From: WHSW01 sp033856255
GTDB taxonomy: Bacteria; Actinomycetota; Thermoleophilia; Solirubrobacterales; 70-9
Assembly (NCBI GenBank): GCA_033856255.1
Contig: JAWVFH010000016.1
Span: 1 to 64,000 of the forward strand
Direction: 5' to 3'
Length of the DNA stretch: 64,000 nt
Position 1 is the first letter of the stretch. Each line of letters opens with the position of its first letter. Position numbers and translations under genes: made by a program. The notes beneath the pieces were generated by a model. The model ran no database searches and was not told the DNA's origin. It was given only the letters and a program-made list of their open reading frames with translations. Of this stretch, positions 1-8,045 are shown piece by piece.

Positions 1-214
1 CGTCGGCGGTCACCTGAGCGGCGAATGGGGTCGACTTGCGCGAGCCCTTGAACCCGGCCGAGCCGGCGGACTCCCAGCAGACGACGTTGCCCTCGGGGTC
101 GGTGATCGTGACGATCGTGTTGTTGAACGAGGTCTTGATGTGGGCGATCCCGTAGGGGACGTTCTTCTTCACCCGGCGGCGGGCGCGTCCCTTGCCCTTC
201 TTTGGCTGCGGCAA
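1..214 (-). CDS. rpsK: 30S ribosomal protein S11 (partial, 3' end outside window)
   Basis: The first 71 codons of S11 are visible; the gene runs off the left edge. The start is a TTG whose complement is at 212-214. It is preceded by a good Shine-Dalgarno (GGGAG) and lies 10 bp downstream of the rpsM stop, so the two are co-transcribed. The basic N-terminus (PQPKKGKGRARRRVKKNVPYG) leads into the conserved IAHIKTSFNNTIVTITD core. S11 sits on the 30S platform and contacts mRNA near the E site. The rare start codon is inferred from frame and SD; no ATG or GTG lies nearby in frame. Confidence 0.95.
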   Translation of the reverse strand, partial: MPQPKKGKGRARRRVKKNVPYGIAHIKTSFNNTIVTITDPEGNVVCWESAGSAGFKGSRKSTPFAAQVTAD

Positions 215-224
215 CTCGATCTCC

Positions 225-608
225 CTACTTCTTCGCCGGGGCCTTCTTCTTGCCGGCGATGCTCATCCGGCGCGGTCCCTTGCGGCTGCGGGCGTTGGTC
301 TTCGTGCGCTGGCCGCGGGTCGGCAGGCCGCGCCGGTGGCGCAGGCCGCGGTATGAGCCGATCTCCGACAGCCGCTTGATGTTCTGCGAGCGCTCGCGCC
401 GCAGGTCGCCCTCGACCTCGAGCTCCTCGACCGCGTCGCGCAGCTTCACGGTCTCGTCCTCGGTCAGGTCCTTGACGTAGGTGTCGGGGTCGATCCCGAC
501 CTTCTTCAGCAGCTCGTTGGCGGTCGATCGGCCGACGCCGTGGACGTATGTGAGGCCGACCTCGACCCGCTTGTTCAGTGGCAGGTTCACGCCTGCGATT
601 CGTGCCAT
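225..608 (-). CDS. rpsM: 30S ribosomal protein S13
   Basis: 127 residues, normal for bacterial S13. It opens MARIAGVNLPLNKRVEVGLTY and contains the helix-two-turn-helix signature and the basic RHRRGLPTRGQRTKTNARSR region. S13 sits in the 30S head and contacts the P-site tRNA and the 50S subunit through bridge B1. It follows rpmJ by 8 bp and precedes rpsK by 10 bp, the usual alpha-operon order. The short Lys/Ala tail (KKKAPAKK) is typical of the family. Confidence 0.98.
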   Translation of the reverse strand: MARIAGVNLPLNKRVEVGLTYVHGVGRSTANELLKKVGIDPDTYVKDLTEDETVKLRDAVEELEVEGDLRRERSQNIKRLSEIGSYRGLRHRRGLPTRGQRTKTNARSRKGPRRMSIAGKKKAPAKK

Positions 609-616
609 CTAAGTCT

Positions 617-730
617 CTAGCCCTGCCTCTGCTTGTGCCGGGGGTTCGAACAGATCACGAGCACGACGCCGCGCCGGCGGACTACCCGGCAGCGCTCACA
701 CATCGGCTTTACGGACGTTCGTACCTTCAT
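617..730 (-). CDS. rpmJ: 50S ribosomal protein L36, zinc-binding form
   Basis: 37 codons. The protein opens MKVRTSVKPMCERCRVVRRR and ends NPRHKQRQG. Zinc ligands are visible: Cys11, Cys14, Cys27 and His32, so this is the zinc-containing (C+) paralogue. It lies directly upstream of rpsM as in most bacteria. The gene normally preceding it, infA, is absent; the next gene upstream is a penicillin-acylase-family gene. Transcription probably starts within 731-805, because a terminator-like hairpin lies at 806-828. Confidence 0.97.
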   Translation of the reverse strand: MKVRTSVKPMCERCRVVRRRGVVLVICSNPRHKQRQG

Positions 731-805
731 CGGCCCTCATGGGTCGTATCGATCAACAACATACGTGAGAAGGCCCTGCCTGCCCATGAATCGGCGGGTG
801 GGCAC

Positions 806-828
806 AACGAAATCGGCCCGAGGGCCGA
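806..828 (-). terminator. Probable terminator after the acylase gene
   Basis: On the minus strand a 7-bp inverted repeat (TCGGCCC / GGGCCGA, 813-828) is followed by TTTCGTT. It lies about 57 bp downstream of the acylase stop and 75 bp upstream of rpmJ, so it would insulate rpmJ-rpsM-rpsK from the acylase gene. The T-tract is short, so termination may be partial. Confidence 0.5.
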
Positions 829-884
829 CGTGGAAATATAGCAACCCGGCGCCTGAAACCGTGCGTGCGCGGTGCGGACGACGC

Positions 885-3572
885 CTACGGCAGATCCTTC
901 TTCACCGAGACCGTCTGCTGGAAGGTCGGGCGGTTCTGGAACACGGCCGGCGGCAGCTCGATCCCGGAGGCGACGGTGGACCGGTTGAGGTCGTAGCACT
1001 GCGGGTTGGGGTTGTCCACGCAGTCGCCGAAGGCGTAGAGCTCCTGCGGGGTGACGGCAAGCGCCTGCTTCAGCGACTTGCGCAGCGCCCGACCGCACTT
1101 GGCGAGCGAGCCGTTGCCGCAGTAGGTGCGGCTGTACGCCCCGCGTGGGCTCTGCCCGAGCAAGGCCCGCAGGTCCTTCGATACGTAGCCGTACCAGCCG
1201 GCGAAGTAGTCGGGGGCCGCCGGGGCGCTGCGGCCGACGGAGCCGAGGGGCGCCATGCTCTCGAGGGCGTCGAACGCCGTGCCGCCGAGCGCGGACCGGA
1301 ACTCCGCCCCGACCGCGAGCGGCCACCAGGCGTCCATCAGCACGACGGCCTTGTTGTACTCGTAGGAGCCGTCACCGTCCAGATCGCGGCGGTGAGCGCC
1401 GCTCGCGCGCCAATGCTCCAGGGTGTTCACGGCCTTGCCCAGCTTCCCGTGCGACGGGTTGCCCATCGCCTTGACCAGCAGCGGCAGGACCTTCACCGCG
1501 CGCAGGTCCTCGGTCGCCGGCTCCTCCATCGCCTGGACGAGCTGGGGCAGCGCCATCTTGCGGTCGCCGCGGATGCCGCGCTTGACCCCGTCCTCGATCA
1601 GCTCCGAGCGGTGGATCGGGCCGTAGGTGTAGACGTCGTCGGCAGCCCCCCACCCGGGCGCCTGCTTGTTGTTCCAGGAGACGAGGTACGGCGGATCGAC
1701 GGCCTGCGGGTGCTTGCGGGCCGGCAGCCACTTGCCGGTGTGCGCCGCGGGGTCGTAGCCCTTCCAGTCGTACTCGCCGGTGCCGAGGATCGGGAAGTCC
1801 GGCGAGGTGCCGGGCGCGCGCTGCGGCATCCAGCCGGTCTGCTCGTAGGCGATGTGGTCGTGGTCGATGTACGACCAGTTGAAGAGGAAGTTCATCGACT
1901 TGGCGGCCTTCAGGAACGACTCCGGCCCCTTCTTCATGAAGCCGGGGTCGTTCATGCGGCGGAAGAAGAGCGCCGAGTCCGCCTCGTGGAAGTACGTCGA
2001 GCGGGCGAGCGCGTAGGCGACGGGCTTGCCGCCGACCTTGCCGCGGGCGAAGACGATCCCGTGCACCGTTCGGTAGGCGGTCAGCGTCTCGGAGCCGGGG
2101 GCCGTGTTGTCGACGCCGTTCGGCGTCCACGTGTTGGTCCGCTCGAGCTTCTCCATCGGCAGGCAGTCGCCCTTGTAGCGGTAATGGAAGTCGTCCTGGC
2201 AGAGGACCTCGGCGAACGTGTCGACGTTGTCCGAGGTCGCCGTGGTGGCTGACCAGGCGTAGTCGCGGCCGTGGCCGAGCAGCACGTAGAGGCCGACGCC
2301 GGGGAACGTCGCGCCGCGCGCGTCGACCCCTGGGCCGTGCAGGTCCTCCTCCATCAGGATCTGCGGCTGGTAGTAGCCGACCTGGGGGCCGAGGACGCCG
2401 ATCGGGTGGCCGGTCTTCGACTCGGGGCCGGAGACGAGCTCCCAGTTGGAGGCGTGGCCGGGCCCTGCCAGCGCGGCCTGCAGCTGCGCGCCGATGTCGC
2501 CGAAGCCCGAGGGCGCCGGCGCCGCGGCGGTTCCCGGCCGCTCGAGCGGCGGCGCCACTGACGCGTCGGTGACCGAGCCCGGGTCGGGCAGCGCCAGGCC
2601 CCGCTTCGCGAACGCCGGCCCGGTCTCGTACGGGAAGCGCTCCTTGACCGTGGTCGGAGCCTCGGGATCGTTGCGCGAGCGGAAGTCAGCCCAGGCGCGA
2701 CGCCCGTCGTGCTTGCCGAAGCGCTTGACGAAGGCCTGCATGGTCAGCGCCGAGTCGAGCTCGCGGCCGCCGCCCTTGCCGAAGATGCCGCCGATCAGCG
2801 AGGCCTCGGCGACCGTGTCGGTGATCGTCCAGGGCGCGGGGAGCTTACCCAGCGCGGCGTACTCGCCGGGCAGCTTGGTGGGGTCGGCGAGAGCCTCCTG
2901 GATATAGGCGTTGATGCCGTCCACGTAGCTGCCCACGTCCGCGATCACCTGGGCGCCACGGTTGCCGTACAGCGTCTGGGCGTTTTCGACCTGCTGCTGG
3001 AGGTCCTCCTCCGTGTACGGGGCGAACTGCCACTGGGCGCGGTCCATCTCCCGGTTGGACGGCGAGCCGCCGACGAACGAGGACAGCTGCGCGCGGCCCG
3101 TGTGGCGCAGGACGTCCATCAGGAACAGGCGGTCGGCGGCGTTCACGTAGGCGGCGCCGAACATGACGTCGTCGCGGGTCGCGCCGTAGACGTGCGGGAT
3201 CCCGTAGGCGCTGTCACGCACGATCGTCACCCCGGGGCGCGGGCTCGTCGTGGACTCGGTCGCGCCGTCCGGGACGCCGAAGGTCGCGTCCTTGTAGTAC
3301 CGCCCGACGTCGGACATGCCGAAGCCCGGGCTCGCCGAGGCCGCCATCAGCCCGTCGTAGAGCGGCTGCTGGTCGTCCCAGTGCGGCGGCAGCGCGCCGC
3401 CGGCCAGGAAGGCGCCGAGCTGGGTCACGTTGTCCACGCCGGCCTCACCGGGCGGCAGGACGTTGCGGAAGCCGCCGGCGTCGTGCGCGCCGAACGGATC
3501 CTGCGCCATCGCCGTCGCGGGCGCGGCCAGCGCCACGAGCGCGATCAGCCCGATTGCGAGATTTCTCCTCAC
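885..3572 (-). CDS. Secreted penicillin acylase family protein (Ntn hydrolase)
   Basis: 895 residues with a clear Sec signal peptide (about 1-23, ending ATAMAQ). The layout is that of a penicillin acylase precursor: alpha-chain region 100-340, a linker, then the self-cleaving nucleophile Ser375 in the motif GHASNWELVSG (Ser375-Asn376). The beta chain follows, with GRDYAWSATT and LFNWSYIDHDHIAYEQTGW. The family cleaves amide bonds of beta-lactams, acyl-homoserine lactones or related N-acyl compounds after autocatalytic cleavage; the substrate cannot be read from sequence. The start is GTG (3570-3572); a TATATT hexamer at 3583-3588 lies 10 nt upstream and there is no Shine-Dalgarno. It sits between map and rpmJ, the place infA usually occupies. 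Confidence 0.92.
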   Translation of the reverse strand: MRRNLAIGLIALVALAAPATAMAQDPFGAHDAGGFRNVLPPGEAGVDNVTQLGAFLAGGALPPHWDDQQPLYDGLMAASASPGFGMSDVGRYYKDATFGVPDGATESTTSPRPGVTIVRDSAYGIPHVYGATRDDVMFGAAYVNAADRLFLMDVLRHTGRAQLSSFVGGSPSNREMDRAQWQFAPYTEEDLQQQVENAQTLYGNRGAQVIADVGSYVDGINAYIQEALADPTKLPGEYAALGKLPAPWTITDTVAEASLIGGIFGKGGGRELDSALTMQAFVKRFGKHDGRRAWADFRSRNDPEAPTTVKERFPYETGPAFAKRGLALPDPGSVTDASVAPPLERPGTAAAPAPSGFGDIGAQLQAALAGPGHASNWELVSGPESKTGHPIGVLGPQVGYYQPQILMEEDLHGPGVDARGATFPGVGLYVLLGHGRDYAWSATTATSDNVDTFAEVLCQDDFHYRYKGDCLPMEKLERTNTWTPNGVDNTAPGSETLTAYRTVHGIVFARGKVGGKPVAYALARSTYFHEADSALFFRRMNDPGFMKKGPESFLKAAKSMNFLFNWSYIDHDHIAYEQTGWMPQRAPGTSPDFPILGTGEYDWKGYDPAAHTGKWLPARKHPQAVDPPYLVSWNNKQAPGWGAADDVYTYGPIHRSELIEDGVKRGIRGDRKMALPQLVQAMEEPATEDLRAVKVLPLLVKAMGNPSHGKLGKAVNTLEHWRASGAHRRDLDGDGSYEYNKAVVLMDAWWPLAVGAEFRSALGGTAFDALESMAPLGSVGRSAPAAPDYFAGWYGYVSKDLRALLGQSPRGAYSRTYCGNGSLAKCGRALRKSLKQALAVTPQELYAFGDCVDNPNPQCYDLNRSTVASGIELPPAVFQNRPTFQQTVSVKKDLP

Positions 3573-3582
3573 CCCGCGGGCG

Positions 3583-3588
3583 AATATA
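3583..3588 (-). promoter_or_regulatory. Candidate -10 element of the acylase gene
   Basis: TATATT on the minus strand ends 10 nt before the GTG start, with no Shine-Dalgarno in between. This suggests a leaderless or very short-leader transcript. It gives the acylase gene its own promoter, separate from map. Confidence 0.5.
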
Positions 3589-3615
3589 GGACGCCCGGCA
3601 GGCGCGTGCGCCGGT

Positions 3616-4383
3616 TCAGTCCAGGTGCCAGGGCGTGAGGATCCGCGGCCCGTCCTCGGTCACGGCGACCGTGAACTCGAAGTGGGCGGCGAGCGAGCCG
3701 TCGGCCGAGTAGACGGCCCAGTTGTCGTCGCCGAGGCGGACGTCGGGGCCGCCGGCGTTGACCATCGGCTCGATCGCGATCACCATCCCGGGCTCGAGCT
3801 CGGGACCGCGGCCGGGCTCGCCGTAGTTGGGCACCTGCGGGTCCTCGTGCATGTCGCGGCCGACGCCGTGGCCGACCAGCGAGCGGATGATCGACAGCCC
3901 GTCCGCCTCGACCCGCGCCTGGACCGCGTGCGAGATGTCGCCGAGGTGGTTCCCCGGAACCGCCTGCTCGACGGCGGCGAACAGCGACGCCTGGGTGGTC
4001 TCGAGCAGCAGCTCGGCGTCGGGCGCGATCTCGCCGACGCCGACGGTGATCGCGGCGTCGGCGACCCAGCCGTCGTAGGTGACCCCGACGTCGATCGAGA
4101 GGATGTCGCGGCGGCGCAGCTCGTAGGGGCCGGGGATCCCGTGGACGACCATCGAGTTCGGCGAGGCGCAGATCGAGCCCGGGAAGCCGCGGTAGCCAAG
4201 GAAGGAGGGCGTCGCGCCCTGCGAGGTGATGAACCGCTCCGCCGCGAGGTCGAGGTCGTCGGTGGTCACCCCGGGGCGCACCTTCGTGCGCAGCATCTTC
4301 AGGCACCGCGCCTGGATCGCGCCGGCTGCCGCCATGCGCTCGATCTGCTCGGGGCTCTTGATGATGATCCCCCCTCGATACAT
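3616..4383 (-). CDS. map: Methionine aminopeptidase, type Ia
   Basis: 255 residues from ATG at 4381-4383, preceded by a strong GGAGGAGGAGG tract and 5 bp after the adk stop. Upstream in-frame codons lie inside adk and were excluded. The five dinuclear metal ligands are present: Asp98 (SIDVG), Asp109 (VADAA), His172 (GHGVGRDMHEDP), Glu205 (IEPM) and Glu236 (HFEFTV). The substrate-contacting His81 and His179 are also there. It removes the N-terminal Met from nascent proteins at the ribosome exit. It is co-transcribed with adk, as in the classic secY-adk-map arrangement. Confidence 0.97.
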   Translation of the reverse strand: MYRGGIIIKSPEQIERMAAAGAIQARCLKMLRTKVRPGVTTDDLDLAAERFITSQGATPSFLGYRGFPGSICASPNSMVVHGIPGPYELRRRDILSIDVGVTYDGWVADAAITVGVGEIAPDAELLLETTQASLFAAVEQAVPGNHLGDISHAVQARVEADGLSIIRSLVGHGVGRDMHEDPQVPNYGEPGRGPELEPGMVIAIEPMVNAGGPDVRLGDDNWAVYSADGSLAAHFEFTVAVTEDGPRILTPWHLD

Positions 4384-4388
4384 GGTGG

Positions 4389-5060
4389 CTATGCCTCCTC
4401 CTCCATCGCCAGCGTCGCAAGCAGCGCCCGGATCCTGTCGGTGACCTCCTCGGGCGGTTGATCCCCGTCGATCCGGTTGAGCAAACCCCGGCTCTCGTAG
4501 TACTCGATCAGCGGCTCCGTCTTCTCGTGGTACTGGTCGAGGCGGTGGCGGATCACGTCGGGCTTGTCGTCGTCGCGGATCGCCAGCGGCTCGCCGCAGA
4601 CGTCGCACACGCCCTCCTTCTCCGGCGGGTCGAAGTCGACGTGGAAGATGTGCCCGTTGGCGCAGGTGCGCCGGCCGCCCAGCCGCCGCACGACCTCCTC
4701 GTCGGAGACGTCGATCAGGATCACGGCCGTGACCTTGCGGCCGAGCTCGGACAGCTTCGCGCCCAGGCCGTCCGCCTGCGGCTGGGTGCGCGGGAAGCCG
4801 TCGAGGATGAAGCCGTCCTCCGCCTCGTGCTGGGCGACCTTCTCCGCGATCACGCCGATGATCACGCCGTCGGGGACGAAGTCGCCGCGGTCCATGTACT
4901 CCTTCGCCTCGGCGCCGAGCTCGGTCCCGTCGCGCACCGCGGCGCGGAGGATGTCGCCGGTCGCGTAGTAGGGCAGCTGGAGGTCCTGCTGCAGACGCTC
5001 GCCCTGCGTGCCCTTGCCGGACCCGGGCGGGCCGAGGAGGATCAGATTGCGCTCGGACAT
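4389..5060 (-). CDS. adk: Adenylate kinase with zinc-type LID
   Basis: 223 residues. The P-loop GPPGSGKGT is at 10-18 and the NMP-binding and DGFPRT motifs follow. The long LID carries Cys133, Cys152 and Cys155 (C..NGH...CDVC), so it is the zinc-finger form. The second ligand position appears to be His137 or His140 rather than Cys. It interconverts ATP+AMP and 2 ADP. It lies 5 bp upstream of map and 12 bp downstream of the AbiEi-nuclease fusion gene that separates it from secY. Confidence 0.97.
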   Translation of the reverse strand: MSERNLILLGPPGSGKGTQGERLQQDLQLPYYATGDILRAAVRDGTELGAEAKEYMDRGDFVPDGVIIGVIAEKVAQHEAEDGFILDGFPRTQPQADGLGAKLSELGRKVTAVILIDVSDEEVVRRLGGRRTCANGHIFHVDFDPPEKEGVCDVCGEPLAIRDDDKPDVIRHRLDQYHEKTEPLIEYYESRGLLNRIDGDQPPEEVTDRIRALLATLAMEEEA

Positions 5061-5072
5061 GGGCTGGGAAGC

Positions 5073-5984
5073 CTAGACGGACGGCAGGGACTCGGCGCTG
5101 TCGCGGGCGAGCAATCCGCGCACCGTGTCGACCACCCAGCTCGGATCGCCGACCACCTGCTCGTAGGTGAAGGCGAGCGCCTGGTGACCGGCGAGGCGAA
5201 GCTGGGCGAGCTTGCGGCGGTCGGCCTCGAACATCTCGCGGTCTCTGTGGAACTCATAGCCGTCGAGCTCGACGATCAGCCTGGCGTCGGGCCAGTAGGC
5301 ATCGACCAGGAAGCCGTCGACGAGGACGTTCGTGAGGGGCAGCGGAATGCGGTTGGCGCGGAGCAGGTCGAGGAAGAGGCGCTCTAACTCCGAGAACGCG
5401 CCGGCGGCGGCCGTGGGGTCGTAGTCGAGGAGGGCAGCGAGGGGGGTGACGCCCCGGTGGCCGTTGGAGCGGGCGAGGAGATCGCTGATCGCGTTCACGT
5501 CGAGGGCCTGTCGCGCCTCCGCCTCCTCGTAGGCGCGCTGGAGCTGGGTGGGGGTGAGCGTCGCTGCGAGGTCGAGGAGGGTGCGGGCGAGGGAGGTCGT
5601 TGGGATGCCGTCGATGAGGGTGTAGTCGGCGGCGAGGAGCTTGGCCGTGTGGGGGCGCAGGCCGGGGCGGGTTCTCAGGCGGGCGGGGGCAGTGACATCG
5701 ATCAGGCCGCCGCGCCACTCGACCAGCTCGTGAAGGCCACCGGCCGGCCGGTGGCTGAGCAACGCGGACGGGCCGTAGGCCAGGGTGGCCGCCATCCACG
5801 TGCCCCGTACGGAGAGAAACGGACCCGTCGCGTAGACGCCGCGGTGGATACGGCGCAGGCGTCCGTCGCGGGAACGGGCAGTAACGGCGCCGGCCCGTAC
5901 GCCGATCCCGTCGAGCTGCCAGAGCGCGAACACCCCGTACTGTCTGGCGGCGAGCGCCTCTACCCTCTGATCGATCACCCCCAC
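5073..5984 (-). CDS. AbiEi-type antitoxin domain fused to DUF559 (Vsr-like PD-(D/E)XK) nuclease domain, copy 1
   Basis: About 303 residues. An N-terminal winged-helix-like segment reads RLRRIHRGVYATGPF, then a central AbiEi-like region (LSHRPAGGLHEL; GIPTTSLARTLLDLAATL). The C-terminal domain holds the nuclease signature VDAYWPDARLIVELDGYEFH with Asp228, Glu239, Asp241 and a following His. The start is taken as GTG 5982-5984, with GGAGG 8 nt upstream; an upstream GTG at 6042-6044 is possible but lies in a hairpin. AbiEi proteins are antitoxins of type IV toxin-antitoxin systems, but no AbiEii-like nucleotidyltransferase is adjacent. Its position between secY and adk makes it an insertion in a core operon. 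Function unknown. A paralogue lies at 29638-30465. Confidence 0.85.
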   Translation of the reverse strand: MGVIDQRVEALAARQYGVFALWQLDGIGVRAGAVTARSRDGRLRRIHRGVYATGPFLSVRGTWMAATLAYGPSALLSHRPAGGLHELVEWRGGLIDVTAPARLRTRPGLRPHTAKLLAADYTLIDGIPTTSLARTLLDLAATLTPTQLQRAYEEAEARQALDVNAISDLLARSNGHRGVTPLAALLDYDPTAAAGAFSELERLFLDLLRANRIPLPLTNVLVDGFLVDAYWPDARLIVELDGYEFHRDREMFEADRRKLAQLRLAGHQALAFTYEQVVGDPSWVVDTVRGLLARDSAESLPSV

Positions 5985-6041
5985 CTGCTCCGCCTCCAGG
6001 GGGTTCGGCACGTTAGGTACCGATATGAGGTGGTAATGCAG

Positions 6042-6072
6042 CACACCCCCTCAGCGTGACCCGGGAGGTGTG
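6042..6072 (-). promoter_or_regulatory. Hairpin between secY and the AbiEi-nuclease gene
   Basis: CACACC (6042-6047) and GGTGTG (6067-6072) form an inverted repeat just after the secY stop. There is no T-tract, so it is not a clear terminator. It could stabilise the secY 3' end, or mask the purine run next to the alternative GTG start at 6044. Confidence 0.35.
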
Positions 6073-6098
6073 ACGCGGGGCGCGCCGGGTGCGCCGAG

Positions 6099-7370
6099 CT
6101 ACTTGAGGAAGCCCTCGTAGTTGCGCATCATCAGCTGCGACTCGAGCTGCTTGACGGTGTCGAGGGCGACGCCGACGACGATCAGGATCGAGGTTCCGCC
6201 GAAGAAGAAGTTCGCCGACGTCTGGTTGATCAGGATCGTCGGCAGGGCCGCAACCGCGCCCAGATAGAGCGCCCCGGGGAAGGTGAGCCGGGAGAGGATG
6301 CGGTCGAGGTACTCGGCGGTCGGCCGCCCCGGTCTCACCCCGGGGATGAAGCCGCCGTATTTCTTCAGGTTGTCCGCCTGGTCGACCGGGTTGAAGGTGA
6401 CCGCGGTGTAGAAGTAGGTGAAGATGACGATGAAGAAGACCTCGCCGACCACGTAGGCCCAGCTCGAGGGGCTGAAGAAGGCCGCGAAGTCGAGCGCCGC
6501 GGGCGTGTTCAGCAGCTGCCCGATCGTCGGCGGGAAGGCCATGATCGAGGCGGCGAAGATCACCGGGATCACCCCGGCCATGTTCACGCGCAGGGGCAGG
6601 TACGTGGAGCCGCCCGTGGTCATCCGGCGTCCGACCACGCGTTTTGCGTACTGCACAGGGATCCGCCGCTGGCCCTCCTGGACGAAGACGATCCCGACGA
6701 TCACCGCCAGGGCGATGAACGGCATCATCACGACGAAGACCTGGTCGGGGTTGCTCCACCACTTCGAGAGCCCGGGGAAGATCCGCGAGGCGATCGAGGC
6801 GAAGATCATCAGGCTGATCCCGTTGCCGACGCCGCGCTGGGTGATCAGCTCGCCCAGCCACATCAGCAGCACCGTGCCCGCCGTCAGCGAGATCACGATC
6901 AGGAACACCTTCGAGAAGGTGAGGACGCCGACGACGCTCTGGCCGGCGCTGTTCTGGAAACTCTGGAAGAGGAAGACGTAGCCGATCGACTGGCCGAAGG
7001 CGAGCGCGACGGTCAGGTAGCGCGTGTACTGGGTGATCTTCTGCTGGCCGACCTCTCCCTCCTTCTGCAGGCGCTCGAGCGAGGGCACCACCACCGTCAG
7101 CAGCTGGAGGATGATCGAGGCGGTGATGTAGGGCATGATCCCGAGCGCGAACAGCGACAGCCGCTGCAGCGAGCCGCCGGAGAACAGGTTCAGGAAGCCG
7201 AGGACGTTGTTGCCGGTGAAGTTGGACTGGATCGAGTCGAGCGTGTCGATGTCGATCCCCGGCGCCGGGATGTAGGCCCCGAGCCGGTAGAGCGCCAGCA
7301 TCCCCAGGGTGAAGAAGATCTTCCGGCGGATCTCCGGGACCGCGAAGGCGTTGGCGATCGTCTGCAGCAC
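6099..7370 (-). CDS. secY: Protein translocase subunit SecY
   Basis: 423 residues with ten hydrophobic segments. It opens LQTIANAFAVPEIRRKIFFTL and ends EGFLK. Conserved features include the plug region (PGIDIDTLDSI), QLLTVVVPSLERLQKEGEVG, and GGLIPGVRPG-type and TEYLDRIL loops (here GGFIPGVRPGRPTAEYLDRI). It forms the protein-conducting channel with SecE, encoded at 58061-58624. The start is GTG at 7368-7370, 4 bp after the rplO stop, so it is translationally coupled to L15. The next gene downstream is not adk but the AbiEi-nuclease fusion. Confidence 0.97.
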   Translation of the reverse strand: MLQTIANAFAVPEIRRKIFFTLGMLALYRLGAYIPAPGIDIDTLDSIQSNFTGNNVLGFLNLFSGGSLQRLSLFALGIMPYITASIILQLLTVVVPSLERLQKEGEVGQQKITQYTRYLTVALAFGQSIGYVFLFQSFQNSAGQSVVGVLTFSKVFLIVISLTAGTVLLMWLGELITQRGVGNGISLMIFASIASRIFPGLSKWWSNPDQVFVVMMPFIALAVIVGIVFVQEGQRRIPVQYAKRVVGRRMTTGGSTYLPLRVNMAGVIPVIFAASIMAFPPTIGQLLNTPAALDFAAFFSPSSWAYVVGEVFFIVIFTYFYTAVTFNPVDQADNLKKYGGFIPGVRPGRPTAEYLDRILSRLTFPGALYLGAVAALPTILINQTSANFFFGGTSILIVVGVALDTVKQLESQLMMRNYEGFLK

Positions 7371-7374
7371 GGCT

Positions 7375-7866
7375 CTACTCGATCAGTTCGCAGGCCCCGC
7401 CCGCGGCTTCGATCTTCTCCTTGGCGGTGGCGCTGAAGCCGTGGGCGCGGACGGTGAGCTTCTTCGAGATCTCGCCGCGGCCCAGCACCTTGACCGGGTG
7501 CTTGCGCTTCGCCAGGCCGGCGGCGCGCAGCGTCTCCGGCGTGACCTCGGCGCCGGCGTCGAAGCGCGCCTCGAGGTCGGAGAGGTTGACGGGCTGGCTG
7601 TGGGTCCGGAAGGGCTCGAACGGCATCGACATCTTCTTGTTCGGGCCGCGCAGCTTGCGCATCCGCATGTGGATCGGGTTCTGGCCGCCCTCGTAGTTGC
7701 GCTTGTCCTTGGCCCCCGCGCGCGCTCCGGCGCCCTTGTGGCCGCGCCCGGCGGTCTTGCCCTGGCCCGTGCCCTTGCCGCGTCCGAGCCGCTTGCGCGG
7801 GTGCGTGGAGCCCGGCTTGGGGCGGATCGAGTGCAGGCCGATGTCCTCGGGATCCAGGCGGCCCAT
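7375..7866 (-). CDS. rplO: 50S ribosomal protein L15
   Basis: 163 residues with the family's Gly/Arg/Lys-rich N-terminal half (HPRKRLGRGKGTGQGKTAGRG) and the C-terminal region ending IEAAGGACELIE. L15 is a late 50S assembly protein. The ATG overlaps the rpmD stop as TGATG, a coupling arrangement seen repeatedly in this operon. secY follows after 4 bp. Confidence 0.97.
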   Translation of the reverse strand: MGRLDPEDIGLHSIRPKPGSTHPRKRLGRGKGTGQGKTAGRGHKGAGARAGAKDKRNYEGGQNPIHMRMRKLRGPNKKMSMPFEPFRTHSQPVNLSDLEARFDAGAEVTPETLRAAGLAKRKHPVKVLGRGEISKKLTVRAHGFSATAKEKIEAAGGACELIE

Positions 7867-8045
7867 CAGTCGCTGACCTCCTCCACGAGGTGCGAGACGC
7901 GATCGAGCGCGCCGCGCAGTTGGGGCGTGTCCTTCATCGTCGAGCTGCGGCCGATGCGGCCGAGCTTCAGCGACTCCAGCGTGCCGCGCTGCTTCGGGGT
8001 GGCCCGGTTGGCGGAGCGCACCTGACGGAGCTTGACGTCACTCAC
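7866..8045 (-). CDS. rpmD: 50S ribosomal protein L30
   Basis: 59 residues reading (V)SDVKLRQVRSANRATPKQRG and ending SHLVEEVSD. This is the right length for L30. The start is GTG at 8043-8045, overlapping the end of rpsE by 8 bp, with AGGAG 8-9 nt upstream. The longer open frame reaching 8171 lies over rpsE and was rejected. L30 is a small 50S protein near the GTPase-associated region. Confidence 0.95.
   Translation of the reverse strand: MSDVKLRQVRSANRATPKQRGTLESLKLGRIGRSSTMKDTPQLRGALDRVSHLVEEVSD

Noticed and set aside
633..2252. 539-codon open frame opposite the acylase gene
   Set aside because: Antisense shadow; the acylase reading has a signal peptide and catalytic Ser-Asn motif.
5073..6098. 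A complete type IV toxin-antitoxin pair
   Set aside because: No AbiEii-like nucleotidyltransferase lies next to either AbiEi-like gene; neighbours are secY/adk and rpoC/cbs.
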